The notes below the pieces were generated by a model, which saw only the letters and a program-made list of their open reading frames with translations, had not been told where the DNA came from and made no database searches. A stretch of 55,864 bases of DNA from Nitrospira sp. CG24C (GTDB taxonomy: Bacteria; Nitrospirota; Nitrospiria; Nitrospirales; Nitrospiraceae): the NCBI GenBank assembly GCA_002869885.2, contig NEWR02000014.1, positions 17,292-73,155 on the forward strand, given 5' to 3'. Every line of letters begins with the position of its first letter. Within the stretch, counting starts at the first letter, position 1. The position numbers were made by a program, and so were the translations under genes. Below, in pieces: positions 38,622 to 47,241 of the stretch.

Positions 38622-39149
38622 CTATATTTTAAGGCTGGGCTTGACCTGATCCGGCTGTTTCAGAAACACGCGTTTCAGCATGATTCGTTCTTGTAACTTG
38701 AGGATGCCGTCGAAGAGCGCTTCCGGTGTTGGAGGGCAACCAGGCACATAGATATCGACCGGGACAAAGCGATCGACCCCTTGGACGACGCTATAACTGT
38801 CGTAGATATTTCCTGAGGTTGCGCAAGATCCCATGGCAATGACATATTTTGGTTCAGGCATCTGATCGTATAGTTTTCGGATGACGGGGGCCATCCGTCG
38901 GCAGACGGTACCAGCCACAATCATCAAATCGGACTGGCGTGGTGAGGCCCGGAACACACCGGCGCCGTAGCGGTCCATATCGTACCGTGACGAGACTGCG
39001 GCAATCATTTCAATGGCGCAGCAGGCCAGGCCGAATGTCATGGGCCAGAGCGATCCCTTGCGAGCCCAATTGACGGCTTTTTCCACTGTCGTGGTTACGA
39101 TGTCCGGGGTGCCATCCTTATCATGACGACCAATTTGGATCAGTCCCAT
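38622..39149 (-). CDS. nuoB: NADH-quinone oxidoreductase subunit B
   Basis: 175 residues from the ATG at 39149 (MGLIQIGR), which has GGAG upstream; a TTG seven codons earlier is less likely. N2 cluster ligands are visible in [17 protein letters not shown] and GCPPTPEAL. The start codon lies inside the 3' end of nuoA (10-base overlap). Confidence 0.96.
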   Translation of the reverse strand: MGLIQIGRHDKDGTPDIVTTTVEKAVNWARKGSLWPMTFGLACCAIEMIAAVSSRYDMDRYGAGVFRASPRQSDLMIVAGTVCRRMAPVIRKLYDQMPEPKYVIAMGSCATSGNIYDSYSVVQGVDRFVPVDIYVPGCPPTPEALFDGILKLQERIMLKRVFLKQPDQVKPSLKI

Positions 39150-39523
39150 TCCAAGGCTCCCTTGCGCCAAGCATAGACATAGGCCACTAAAAACAATCCG
39201 ATGAAGACCAGCATTTCAATCAACCCGATTAACTCGATTTTGGTGAAAACCACGGCCCAAGGGTATAGGAAGATGACCTCGATATCGAAAATAACGAAGA
39301 GCATCGCAAAAATGTAATATCGAACTGGGAAGGGCATCCGAGCGTCCGAGAACGGTTCCGATCCACATTCATAGACTGAGAGCTTCTCCGGTTCAGGATA
39401 TTTCGGCTGGAGCAAAGAACTGACAACCAGCGTCCATATGCCGAACACCAGGGCTAAGACTATGAAAAACATAATCGGAAAGTATCTGGCTAGATACTCA
39501 AGGAGTAACTCAGAGCCGCTCAT
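39140..39523 (-). CDS. nuoA: NADH-quinone oxidoreductase subunit A
   Basis: 127 residues, three membrane helices. [32 protein letters not shown] matches the NuoA signature with its conserved cysteine loop that senses the quinone-site state. First gene of the minus-strand nuo operon, with AAAGG upstream of its ATG. Confidence 0.96.
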   Translation of the reverse strand: MSGSELLLEYLARYFPIMFFIVLALVFGIWTLVVSSLLQPKYPEPEKLSVYECGSEPFSDARMPFPVRYYIFAMLFVIFDIEVIFLYPWAVVFTKIELIGLIEMLVFIGLFLVAYVYAWRKGALEWD

Positions 39524-39979
39524 AGGGCTAACCTTTCAACAGCTTGAGATGCAAGGATCGCTGGAGTTTAGACTTTGGATTACGGGGATAGCAAGCGTTC
39601 AAAAGACCTGTGGAACCGACCCGAAAGTCCTAGGCCCTGTTCGTTGAGAGGCGTTGGCAGGCGGCTTATTTATAAGGAGTTCTTCGCTCTATTCGGCGGG
39701 TTGGGTGGGGTAGGTGCCATGCGATCTGATGGCATGCGTAGATGGGAGGGTGATACTTGGTCAATTTGATCCCATTCAGGTTCCAAGGCCGAGAAGGCCT
39801 TGGCTTTCTTGCGTCGATGAATCTGAGTCTCGATGCGAGGGCGACCCTGGAGTTGGGCGTCGCGGGCCGGGGACTTGTCAGGCAGCATGATATTGATTCC
39901 CCTTCCGCGAAAAGTCGCTTCCCGGGTCACCATACCATCGGTTGAATTGGCGGGTCAATGTGACAAGGCCTCAATATTC
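39524..39979. other. Intergenic stretch between nuoA and the OmpA-type gene
   Basis: About 450 bases without a convincing gene. A minus-strand frame at 39670-39933 (87 residues, basic, rich in proline, no Shine-Dalgarno) could be a small protein but has nothing recognisable. TGCCAT/ATGGCA around 39717-39736 can form a short hairpin. The nuo promoter should lie here. Confidence 0.4.
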
Positions 39980-40007
39980 TTGACAATGCAGGACTATTTG
40001 CTATGGT
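39980..40007 (+). promoter_or_regulatory. Sigma-70-like promoter for the OmpA-type gene
   Basis: TTGACA at 39980-39985, a 16-base spacer, then TATGGT at 40002-40007 preceded by TGC (extended -10). The ATG is 40 bases further on with AAGGA before it. Confidence 0.6.
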
Positions 40008-40047
40008 TGCTGACAGTAATACGTGCCCTACATGAAGGACAACCACC

Positions 40048-41583
40048 ATGGTTAATTATTCAATGAAATGTGTCATCTCTCTCATGGGTTGGATCTTGGC
40101 CGTGCCACTCCTTCCTCTGGCTTGGGCGGCGGACGACCTCAACTCGGTCCGATTCGGAGATCCGGCTTTGGCCTATTCATCCGGTTCCATCCAGCGATCG
40201 ACTCCCCAAGATGGATTCGTGAATGTGATTACCGGTGACAATCAGACCACTGGGGATCACATGATTCTGGGCAGCAGAGATATTCTATACCTCCGATTGA
40301 AGAATCCCGGCGATGTCGCGCCTGGAGATCCTTTCACGATCTACAGACGATCGCACAAGGTATTCCATCCCACTACTGGTCAATACATGGGGCATTTGGT
40401 CAATCGCCTCGCTGTGGTTGAGGTGATTGACGTTGATAAGGAACTGACCACTGTTCGGATCATGCGGGCCTATGGAGCTGTATCGCCGGGTGATCCGGTG
40501 ATGAAGTTCGTGCTTCCGACTGACGAGGGAGCAGCAGTTAATCAACCTTCCGCCGGCGATGTAGAGGGAAGGGTTGTGGAGTTTCAATCCAACATGGGAA
40601 TCATGAATCTTGTGGCGCAAAGAAATGTCGTTTACCTGGACCGGGGGCGGGAAGACGGGATCAGGCCTGGGGATCGAATGGACGTGATTCGATCAGGAGG
40701 GAACCTTCCTCGACGAGTCGTGGGCGAATTGAAAATCCTGTCCATAGAAGACCGAACGGCCACGGCGCTGATCACAAAATCGATTTCCCGCATTCTGAAG
40801 GGCGATCGATTCAGAATGCAGGTTCATACCCCTGTTCCTGAGGCCATGCCGATTTCTCAATCACCCCAACAGTCTCCGGATGTCTCCTCTGCTGTGGCTT
40901 CTTCTTCAAGCAAGTTCCAAGTTCAGAATGCCGCAGGCGAAACCCGAATCAGCCTCGGTGATTTGATGAAGCAGCTTCGGTTTGAGTCGGGCGAAGCCAC
41001 GATCAAGTCCGAGGGCTATCAGGTGCTCGATGAACTGATTGCGTATCTGCGCACCACTGCCGGCGATCGGCTGATTCGAGTCGAGGGCCATGCAGATAAC
41101 ATGGAAATCGGTCCTTCCCTGAAATCGATCTACCAGACGAACTGGGACTTGTCGAAAGCTCGGGCTGGGATCGTTCTCCGTTACTTGATTGAGAAGGGTG
41201 GGATCGATTCGGTGAAGCTGTCGTCGGTTGGCTATGGCGATACGAAGCCTATAGCCGGTAATGCGACTGAAGTGGGTCGACAGAGGAACCGTCGCGTTGA
41301 CATCGTACTCTATTCGCCCGAATCACCCGGTGAGCAGTCTGGGCCGGCGGCGAAGCCGACTGAGACCGGCGTTACCGGCTACAGCTTGTCCCGTCTCAGC
41401 TCAGCGGAGAGCGGAGATCCGACCCCCGCAGTGGACCAGACGGCCCTAGCCGTTCCAACTGGTTCGTCCAAGGTAAAGCCCCCATCCGCCTCCGAGGATC
41501 CAGGTTCGGCAACGATTCCGGCATCAGGCGGCCCGGGCAATTCAGATCAGAAACCCGCTGCTCCAGTCGTTCCTCCACAGTAA
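40048..41583 (+). CDS. OmpA-family envelope protein
   Basis: 511 residues. A signal peptide (about 1-27, ending LAWA) is followed by a long periplasmic region of two similar beta-rich segments (DPFTIYRRSHKV and DRMDVIRSGG around PGD turns). A C-terminal OmpA-type domain (about 310-425) follows with VEGHADNMEIG, TNWDLSKARAG and GYGDTKPIAGN, which binds peptidoglycan. The last ~80 residues are proline/serine-rich and probably disordered. It likely links the outer envelope to peptidoglycan. Confidence 0.85.
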   Translation: MVNYSMKCVISLMGWILAVPLLPLAWAADDLNSVRFGDPALAYSSGSIQRSTPQDGFVNVITGDNQTTGDHMILGSRDILYLRLKNPGDVAPGDPFTIYRRSHKVFHPTTGQYMGHLVNRLAVVEVIDVDKELTTVRIMRAYGAVSPGDPVMKFVLPTDEGAAVNQPSAGDVEGRVVEFQSNMGIMNLVAQRNVVYLDRGREDGIRPGDRMDVIRSGGNLPRRVVGELKILSIEDRTATALITKSISRILKGDRFRMQVHTPVPEAMPISQSPQQSPDVSSAVASSSSKFQVQNAAGETRISLGDLMKQLRFESGEATIKSEGYQVLDELIAYLRTTAGDRLIRVEGHADNMEIGPSLKSIYQTNWDLSKARAGIVLRYLIEKGGIDSVKLSSVGYGDTKPIAGNATEVGRQRNRRVDIVLYSPESPGEQSGPAAKPTETGVTGYSLSRLSSAESGDPTPAVDQTALAVPTGSSKVKPPSASEDPGSATIPASGGPGNSDQKPAAPVVPPQ

Positions 41584-41601
41584 ATCCATCGAGTATCGTG
41601 C

Positions 41602-41629
41602 GAGGGTTGACGAGTCATCGTCAACCCTC
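41602..41629. terminator. Strong hairpin after the OmpA-type gene
   Basis: GAGGGTTGACGA (41602-41613) and its perfect inverse (41618-41629) form a 12-bp stem with a GTCA loop, 19 bases after the stop codon. The U-rich tail is imperfect but a short T-run (TTTT) follows about 10 bases later. Confidence 0.65.
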
Positions 41630-41669
41630 ACCGATTCCCTTTTGGAACGGTTCCGTTCTTTCTCTATCG

Positions 41670-41699
41670 TTGTCCCCCCTTTTCCCGTACTGCTACAAT
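41670..41699 (+). promoter_or_regulatory. Promoter of the PriA-like gene
   Basis: TTGTCC at 41670-41675, an 18-base spacer and TACAAT at 41694-41699 preceded by TGC. The -10 ends 5 bases before the ATG at 41705, again predicting a leaderless mRNA. Confidence 0.5.
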
Positions 41700-41704
41700 G
41701 CCGC

Positions 41705-44029
41705 ATGATTTCGTCACTGGTAGGCCCTCCACGCACAGAGCCAGAGGTTCTGTTTGCAGATGTCATTGTCCCACGGCACCTGGCAGGCCCGTTCACCTAC
41801 ATCGTGCCCTTGTCGCTCAGACCCACGCTACGGATTGGACATCGAGTGCTCGTGCCCTTCGGACGGTCGATTCTCCAAGGAGCTGTAATCGCCCTCTCCC
41901 AGGTTCTTCCTCAGGGTCTTGATCGGGCACGCCTCAGGGAGATTTGCTCGTTGCTCTCGGAGGGGGCTGCAACAGATGTGTCCTCGAACCTGTTCCAGCT
42001 CTCACGGCAGGTGGCCGAACAGTATGTCGCGCCATGGGGGCAATGTCTTCGGCTGGTGTTGCCTCCGGCATCCAACCCACGGGCGCAGGTTAGCCACTAC
42101 GAACTGACGGAACAGGGGCGAGCCGCACTTTCGTCTCGAGAACCCTGCTCGGTGAAGGTGCGGGCATTTCTCACGCGTCTTGGGAAAAAACCGTCAGGAC
42201 TTCGCCGGTCATCCCGCAGTCCTGGCCCTGCCGATTTGTTGCACGATCTCAAGGCCCGTGGATGGGTGGTAGAGATCCAGGCCGTGCCATTGGTCAGGAT
42301 GGCGCCTCTCATCCAACCAGACAGACTGGCGAACCAGGACGATTCAGACATCACTGCAGCGCTGATTCCTGACCCAGCAATGTCTTGGGCGGAGCCACTG
42401 TTCGAGGTGCTGAGAGGCCCAGGATCCAAGCAGGTTCTAATACAGGCTCCCTGGCCCGATCGATTAAAGCTGTTGCAACGGGCGATTCGCCTGGTGCTCG
42501 ACCGTGGACAAACGGTCCTCATCATCGTTGGGGAAGCAGAACGAGCCAAATGGATTGCCGGCTTGATCCGTAATGATGAGAAGGGCATCGCCCCGATCTG
42601 TTTCCATAGCGGTCTTGCAGAACAGGCAAAAGCCGAGATGTGGGATCAGATTCATCGGCAGACGGTTCGCGTGATCGTGGGAACCCGATCGGCCGTTTTC
42701 CTTCCATTGACAGCAATTGGAGCGATTTGGGTCGAAGGAGAGGAGGATGCAGCGCTCAAAGAACCGCAAGAACCCCGCTACCATGCACGGGAAGTGGCTT
42801 GGTTGAGGGCGCAGGGTGAACAGGCGGTGCTGGTGTTGAGTTCGTCCCATCCCTCCCTTGAAACCAAAGCAGTGGTGGAACAATGTGGAATATTTTTACG
42901 TAACATCATGCCGTCCGATGCCCGGCCGAACGTACAGGTCGTTGAATTACGTGATTATGGTCGCGGTACAGTGTTAAGCCAGCCGCTTGTTCGGGCCATC
43001 GAGCAGACGATCGGTCGCCGGGCCGGTGTCCTATTGTTTCTCAACCGGAAGGGCTATGCCGGCGCCCTCGTCTGCCTGGACTGCGGCCAGGTTCCCCGCT
43101 GTCCCGCCTGCCACGTCGCGTTGATGTACTCTCGGCAGGCAGCTCGTCTGTCCTGTTCCTACTGCGGGGACACTGCCCCGATCCCTGAGACCTGCGGCTC
43201 CTGTTCCGGACCTCGCATGCAGTTGATTGGGGAAGGCACAGAGCGGGTAGAAGAAGATGCGAAGCGATTGTTTCCTCATGCATCGGTGATTCGGCTTGAT
43301 GGAGATACCATGCGGCGACCAGCGCAGGCGGAAGCTCTCTGGCGGAGGGTCGAGCAGGGGAGGTGGGATATCATCGTCGGAACACAATTGCTACTGCGGC
43401 ACGGGCCTCTTCCGACGATGGGCCTTGTTGGGATTGTGCAGGCGGATGCAGGGCTCAGCGTGCCGGATTTCCGATCCGCAGAACGTACCTATCATATGCT
43501 CCTCGACGCGGTCAGTCTCGCCCATCCGGCAGGAGTCGGCGGTCAGGTTATCATGCAGACATGTCTGTCATCCCATCATGCGATTCAGGCTGTGGCGAAG
43601 AATGACGAATCTGTCTTTTTCTTGGAAGAACTGTCTCAGCGGGCTGCATTGGGGTATCCGCCCTCGGTTAATCTGATTGCGCTCCTCGCATCGGGAACCA
43701 ATGAGAAAATGGTTCGCGATGCTGCTATGGCCTGGGTAGCTCGACTCACCGCCTGCTCTTCATCGTCCGTGGCTGGACAGATGGTCTCGTCAAAGGTTTC
43801 TGCAACGGCTCAATCAATCGGTCGATCCGACCGTCTTATTGTCCTGGGACCGGTTCCTTCTCCGGTGCCGAGGCTCAGGGGACGGTATCGGTGGCAAATC
43901 CTCGTGAAATCGCCCGAACGGGAAGTAGGCCTCGAAGCGGTACGTATGACGGTCAAGGAGATGGAACGGACTTACCTGCGCCGAGCCATCAAGTTCGATG
44001 TCGATGTCGATCCGATCGAGATGTGGTAG
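41705..44029 (+). CDS. priA: PriA-like primosomal protein with degenerate ATPase motifs
   Basis: 774 residues from the ATG at 41705. PriA restarts stalled forks. The 3'-DNA-binding N-terminal domain and the zinc site are intact: CLDCGQVPRCPACHVAL and CSYCGDTAPIPETCGSC. The helicase core is not. Where PriA has a GSGKT Walker A, this has IQAPWPDRLKLLQ; the DEEH box is replaced by WVEGEEDAALK, although PRYHAREVAWLRA follows; and the GRAGR of motif VI is AHPAGVGGQ. It is probably unable to hydrolyse ATP and may act only as a loader or scaffold. Confidence 0.85.
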   Translation: MISSLVGPPRTEPEVLFADVIVPRHLAGPFTYIVPLSLRPTLRIGHRVLVPFGRSILQGAVIALSQVLPQGLDRARLREICSLLSEGAATDVSSNLFQLSRQVAEQYVAPWGQCLRLVLPPASNPRAQVSHYELTEQGRAALSSREPCSVKVRAFLTRLGKKPSGLRRSSRSPGPADLLHDLKARGWVVEIQAVPLVRMAPLIQPDRLANQDDSDITAALIPDPAMSWAEPLFEVLRGPGSKQVLIQAPWPDRLKLLQRAIRLVLDRGQTVLIIVGEAERAKWIAGLIRNDEKGIAPICFHSGLAEQAKAEMWDQIHRQTVRVIVGTRSAVFLPLTAIGAIWVEGEEDAALKEPQEPRYHAREVAWLRAQGEQAVLVLSSSHPSLETKAVVEQCGIFLRNIMPSDARPNVQVVELRDYGRGTVLSQPLVRAIEQTIGRRAGVLLFLNRKGYAGALVCLDCGQVPRCPACHVALMYSRQAARLSCSYCGDTAPIPETCGSCSGPRMQLIGEGTERVEEDAKRLFPHASVIRLDGDTMRRPAQAEALWRRVEQGRWDIIVGTQLLLRHGPLPTMGLVGIVQADAGLSVPDFRSAERTYHMLLDAVSLAHPAGVGGQVIMQTCLSSHHAIQAVAKNDESVFFLEELSQRAALGYPPSVNLIALLASGTNEKMVRDAAMAWVARLTACSSSSVAGQMVSSKVSATAQSIGRSDRLIVLGPVPSPVPRLRGRYRWQILVKSPEREVGLEAVRMTVKEMERTYLRRAIKFDVDVDPIEMW

Positions 44030-44056
44030 GTGTTCCTTCTTTTTTATGAGGCCTGA

Positions 44057-44473
44057 TTATGATGTTGGCGGATGGTTGTCGGTTGCATCGACTGACGAGA
44101 CGGTGCTGGGCTGACGGGCTCGCTTGAAGAACCCATAGGAAAACGTGATCCAAAAGACAGCTGAGACGAGCCCCATAAGAACCGCTGAGAGCATCGTTCC
44201 CAATTGTTCATCGGTCGGCTCTGTCGTAATCGAGCGGAATTGAACCATCGTGACAATGGGCCAGGCAAGACTCTCCAGGCCGAGCAACAGGGTAGCCCAA
44301 GCCCAGACCAATCCAATCGTGCGCCCCTGCCAGATCAGAAATCCTGCGACAACGCCACCAATGAGAAAGACTCCCCAGACTGGAAGCGAGTCCCACGCCA
44401 GCCAAGCACCTGCCGCCACGACGAGGCTTCCAAGCAGGGCATTGAGTTGGGGGCTCCACCAGGCAGTGACCAT
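44057..44473 (-). CDS. Hypothetical integral membrane protein
   Basis: 138 residues from the ATG at 44473; the frame extends upstream from a TTG but that part looks non-native. About four hydrophobic helices (for example LLGSLVVAAGAWLAW, VFLIGGVVAGFLIW and VLMGLVSAVFWITFSYGFF). Resembles small SPW-type or DUF membrane proteins but I cannot name a family. Convergent with the PriA-like gene with 27 bases between stops. Confidence 0.55.
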   Translation of the reverse strand: MVTAWWSPQLNALLGSLVVAAGAWLAWDSLPVWGVFLIGGVVAGFLIWQGRTIGLVWAWATLLLGLESLAWPIVTMVQFRSITTEPTDEQLGTMLSAVLMGLVSAVFWITFSYGFFKRARQPSTVSSVDATDNHPPTS

Positions 44474-44621
44474 ACAGGGTGTCGTTCTCCGTGGGCGATA
44501 CGAGGGTGATGCGCGGGCTAGTGTGAGTTCCAAAGGTGGGTTTGTCAATCGAGGTATCTGTAGGCTAGCCTGCCGACTGAAAGCTCACCGCAGCAACGAA
44601 TCCACGATTACAGCAGAAGCC

Positions 44622-45353
44622 TCATGAATCATGCGGGCCAGGACTGCCGCCTCGTCCGACAGCTTGAAAGAGTTGCGTGCGTTCCTCACCGGTGAGCGGT
44701 TTCCACGCTCCAGATACCAATCCGTCAAGCGTCACATGCATGATCCTGACACGATGCAGGTCGAACACCCGATAACCCAACACTTGGCACATGCGTCGAA
44801 TCTGTCGATTGCGGCCTTCGGTGAGGATGATGCGGAATCGTGCGGGACTGAGGCGCTCAATCCGGCAGGGCCTAGTCGGACGGTCGAGAATGTCAACCCC
44901 TTGAGCCATGCGATCGATGAATGACTGATCGAAGGGATGATCTACAGAGACCTCGTATTCCCGTTCATGCCCATGCTCGGTTCGTAGAATCTCATTCACG
45001 ATGTCCCCGTCGTTCGTGAGAAGAATGAGGCCGGATGAGTCCTTGTCGAGTCGGCCGATTGGAAAGATTCGCTCTGGATGGCCGATCTCTGCGATGATGT
45101 TACGGGGCACATGCGACTCGCTGGTCGTTGTCACACCCACTGGCTTGTAATACTTGATATAGAGCGAGGCCGTCCCCCAGGGAATTACCTGTCCGTCTCG
45201 CGCAATGACGTCGTCAGGACCGACTTGATCCCCTAAGCAGGCCACCCGCTGATTGATGGTTACGCGACCGGCCTCAATCAGGCGATCAGCCTCCCGGCGG
45301 GAACAGATGCCGTGCTGTGTGAAAAATTTATTGATACGAAGCATGTCGGTCAC
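44622..45353 (-). CDS. rRNA pseudouridine synthase (RsuA/RluB/RluE type)
   Basis: 243 residues, starting at GTG 45353 or the ATG three codons later. An S4 RNA-binding domain (MLRINKFFTQHGICSRREADRLIEAGRV) precedes the catalytic domain with GRLDKDSSGLILLTNDGD, whose first aspartate is the nucleophile. The exact rRNA target (16S or 23S) cannot be told from sequence alone. Confidence 0.9.
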   Translation of the reverse strand: MTDMLRINKFFTQHGICSRREADRLIEAGRVTINQRVACLGDQVGPDDVIARDGQVIPWGTASLYIKYYKPVGVTTTSESHVPRNIIAEIGHPERIFPIGRLDKDSSGLILLTNDGDIVNEILRTEHGHEREYEVSVDHPFDQSFIDRMAQGVDILDRPTRPCRIERLSPARFRIILTEGRNRQIRRMCQVLGYRVFDLHRVRIMHVTLDGLVSGAWKPLTGEERTQLFQAVGRGGSPGPHDS

Positions 45354-45370
45354 GGGGCGGCACGCCGTTG

Positions 45371-45391
45371 GCAGGCTTTTTCAGCATCCTA
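45371..45391 (-). repeat. Fragment of the GCAGGATGCTG repeat family
   Basis: CTTTTTCAGCATCCTA is the inverse of the terminal repeat seen at 12464; only this end remains, between the pseudouridine synthase gene and the agmatinase stop codon. Confidence 0.55.
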
Positions 45392-45392
45392 C

Positions 45393-46325
45393 TTAGTGGA
45401 CGCGGCGGCCCGCTTTGATCCGGCCCAGCATACGGTAGATCAATCGGGCGATACAAAACTGGGGAGCGACAAACCCTTCAATCGGGGCAATCTCGCTGAT
45501 GTCCATCCCGAGAATACCAGGTCCATTGGCCAAGGCAGTGATGAGAGTCAGCGTATCGTACCACCCTAACCCACCGGGCTCGGGAGTGCCGAGCGCGGGG
45601 ATCAACGAGGCGTCAAGTCCGTCACAATCGAATGTCAGGTAGACAGGCCCTCGACAGGCCTTCACGACATCGGGAACCCAGCGAGAGGCCTTGCCCTCGT
45701 AGAGGCCTGACGGGTCAAGGATCTCGGCGGCAAAGAACGTGGCTATTCGATCGGTACTCTCAATGCGGTCGATTTCCTCTGGAGAAATGGATCGAATGCC
45801 GACTTGAACCAATGGCAATCCGTCGTCGACCACGCGGGCCATCACGCTGGCGTGGCTATAGGGGTTCCCTTGATAGGCCTTCCGCAGGTCGCCATGCGCA
45901 TCGATTTGCACTACGCACAGGTCAGGATAGCGACGAGCATGGGCCCGGATGGCCCCAAGCGCTCCGGTATGTTCCCCTGTCAAAGTAACGATGAAGCGCC
46001 CAGCTCCAACGTGAGGAGTGACAAACGCGTCGATTGCATCCACCGCCTGCCGATCGACTTTGCCGTCCAGTTCGAGTGAGCGGATGGTGGCAACTCCGCC
46101 CCATTCCCGGTAGGGCTCACACCGGAGCGTTTCATCGTATAACTCGACTTGTTGCGATGCCTCGATGATGGCTGACGGCCCTCGATCGGAGCCCAGCACA
46201 TAACTGGAGGTATGTTCGTAGGGTGCTGGCAGGACATAGACACCCGCCTGATCGGGATGGCACCAGGGCTCATCGAGACCGAGGAAGTTCTGGTCGATGC
46301 CCTCCCAACCGGCGGGAAGTGTCAT
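45393..46325 (-). CDS. speB: Agmatinase (ureohydrolase family)
   Basis: 310 residues from the ATG at 46325; upstream frame is non-homologous. The dinuclear manganese site is seen as GEHTGALGAIRA (family GGDHS variant), VVQIDAHGDLR and LTFDCDGLDASLIPALGTPEPGG. It splits agmatine to putrescine and urea. The gene lies 23 bases downstream of a pyruvoyl arginine decarboxylase gene, giving arginine to putrescine in two steps. The GGDHS motif appearing as GEHTG is noteworthy but common in divergent members. Confidence 0.88.
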   Translation of the reverse strand: MTLPAGWEGIDQNFLGLDEPWCHPDQAGVYVLPAPYEHTSSYVLGSDRGPSAIIEASQQVELYDETLRCEPYREWGGVATIRSLELDGKVDRQAVDAIDAFVTPHVGAGRFIVTLTGEHTGALGAIRAHARRYPDLCVVQIDAHGDLRKAYQGNPYSHASVMARVVDDGLPLVQVGIRSISPEEIDRIESTDRIATFFAAEILDPSGLYEGKASRWVPDVVKACRGPVYLTFDCDGLDASLIPALGTPEPGGLGWYDTLTLITALANGPGILGMDISEIAPIEGFVAPQFCIARLIYRMLGRIKAGRRVH

Positions 46326-46348
46326 GGGCGTATGCTCATGCGGCAGGG

Positions 46349-46915
46349 CTACCGACGCCGCTTCTGAATATTTTCCTCTGGGATGAACACGGCCAATGCG
46401 ATCACCGTCGTCCAGCGGTTGGGTTTTCCGATGGCGGACTGGGTGATGTTTTGGGTCCGAACGATCTTGCCGGCCATTTTGAATACTTGTTCCCGTTCTT
46501 TCCACGCGATGTTCGGATCGAACTCGACTCCGAGCGTCGTGGCCAACATCTGTGCCGCCAAGTCTTCCGTATACTCGCCAGTCTCTTCATCGGTTTCACC
46601 ATGCGCATGGTGTTCGGACAGATAGCCGTAGGTTCGACGATCGGTGGGCACCGCCAATCCAATCGACGCGGAGGCCAGGCGATTTCGTTCATTCGTTTCC
46701 GATCGCGCCATGACACAGAACGTAATTTCACCGGGGTTCAATAACTTCTCGCCACGTGCCCGCGGAATAATTTTACAATTCGGTGGAAGAATCGACGACA
46801 CCGTGACGAGGTTGCAATAGGCGACGCCGGCGCTACGCAAGGCTTGCTCGAAGGAGGCCAGCTTTTCTTTGTGGACTCCGACGCCTCGCGTTAAAAACAT
46901 CTGCGTAGGTACCAT
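46349..46915 (-). CDS. pdaD: Pyruvoyl-dependent arginine decarboxylase
   Basis: 188 residues. The self-cleavage site is in [15 protein letters not shown], where the serine becomes the pyruvoyl group, and the substrate segment [14 protein letters not shown] follows. It converts arginine to agmatine. AAGGAG lies 8 bases before the ATG. Directly followed by the agmatinase gene. Upstream it is separated from the aldehyde dehydrogenase gene by 322 bases. Confidence 0.92.
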   Translation of the reverse strand: MVPTQMFLTRGVGVHKEKLASFEQALRSAGVAYCNLVTVSSILPPNCKIIPRARGEKLLNPGEITFCVMARSETNERNRLASASIGLAVPTDRRTYGYLSEHHAHGETDEETGEYTEDLAAQMLATTLGVEFDPNIAWKEREQVFKMAGKIVRTQNITQSAIGKPNRWTTVIALAVFIPEENIQKRRR

Positions 46916-47025
46916 CGTTTCTTCTCCTTAGTTCGTCCAACTAATCGGGTGACAGGCGCTTTGTTAGCTGGAATGCGCGCCCACGGTAAACTTCCTACAG
47001 GCACAGGGTCGCTGTTGTACCAAGA

Positions 47026-47241
47026 TTGGCGCCGCTTCGCAATATCCCGCGACGTTTTTTCTCTAGGCGGAAGTGGAAAAAGTTGGCCAGATTTCCGGAA
47101 GGTTACGCTCAGATTAAGGCGGAGATCGAAAGAGTCCGATTTTTGCTTAACCGTAACCTCAATATCAGCCTACATCGCACGCTGTTGCTTGTTGCCGAGC
47201 AGTATGAGGATACTGCCGAGCGTTTCAAAAATTCTGGCTAG
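47026..47241 (+). CDS. Possible small protein (uncertain)
   Basis: 71 residues from a TTG; no ATG or Shine-Dalgarno is visible. The composition is protein-like: a basic N-terminus (RRFFSRRKWKKLARFPEGY) and an amphipathic helical second half (IKAEIERVRFLLNRNLNIS, then LLLVAEQYEDTAERF). Its stop overlaps the end of the convergent aldehyde dehydrogenase gene by four bases. Bases 46916-47025 hold no other feature. Confidence 0.3.
   Translation: MAPLRNIPRRFFSRRKWKKLARFPEGYAQIKAEIERVRFLLNRNLNISLHRTLLLVAEQYEDTAERFKNSG

Noticed and set aside
46920..46975. attC-like pair (CCAACTAAT ... TTGTTAGCTGG) upstream of pdaD
   Set aside because: The span is too short, inner arms do not pair and it does not follow an ORF.
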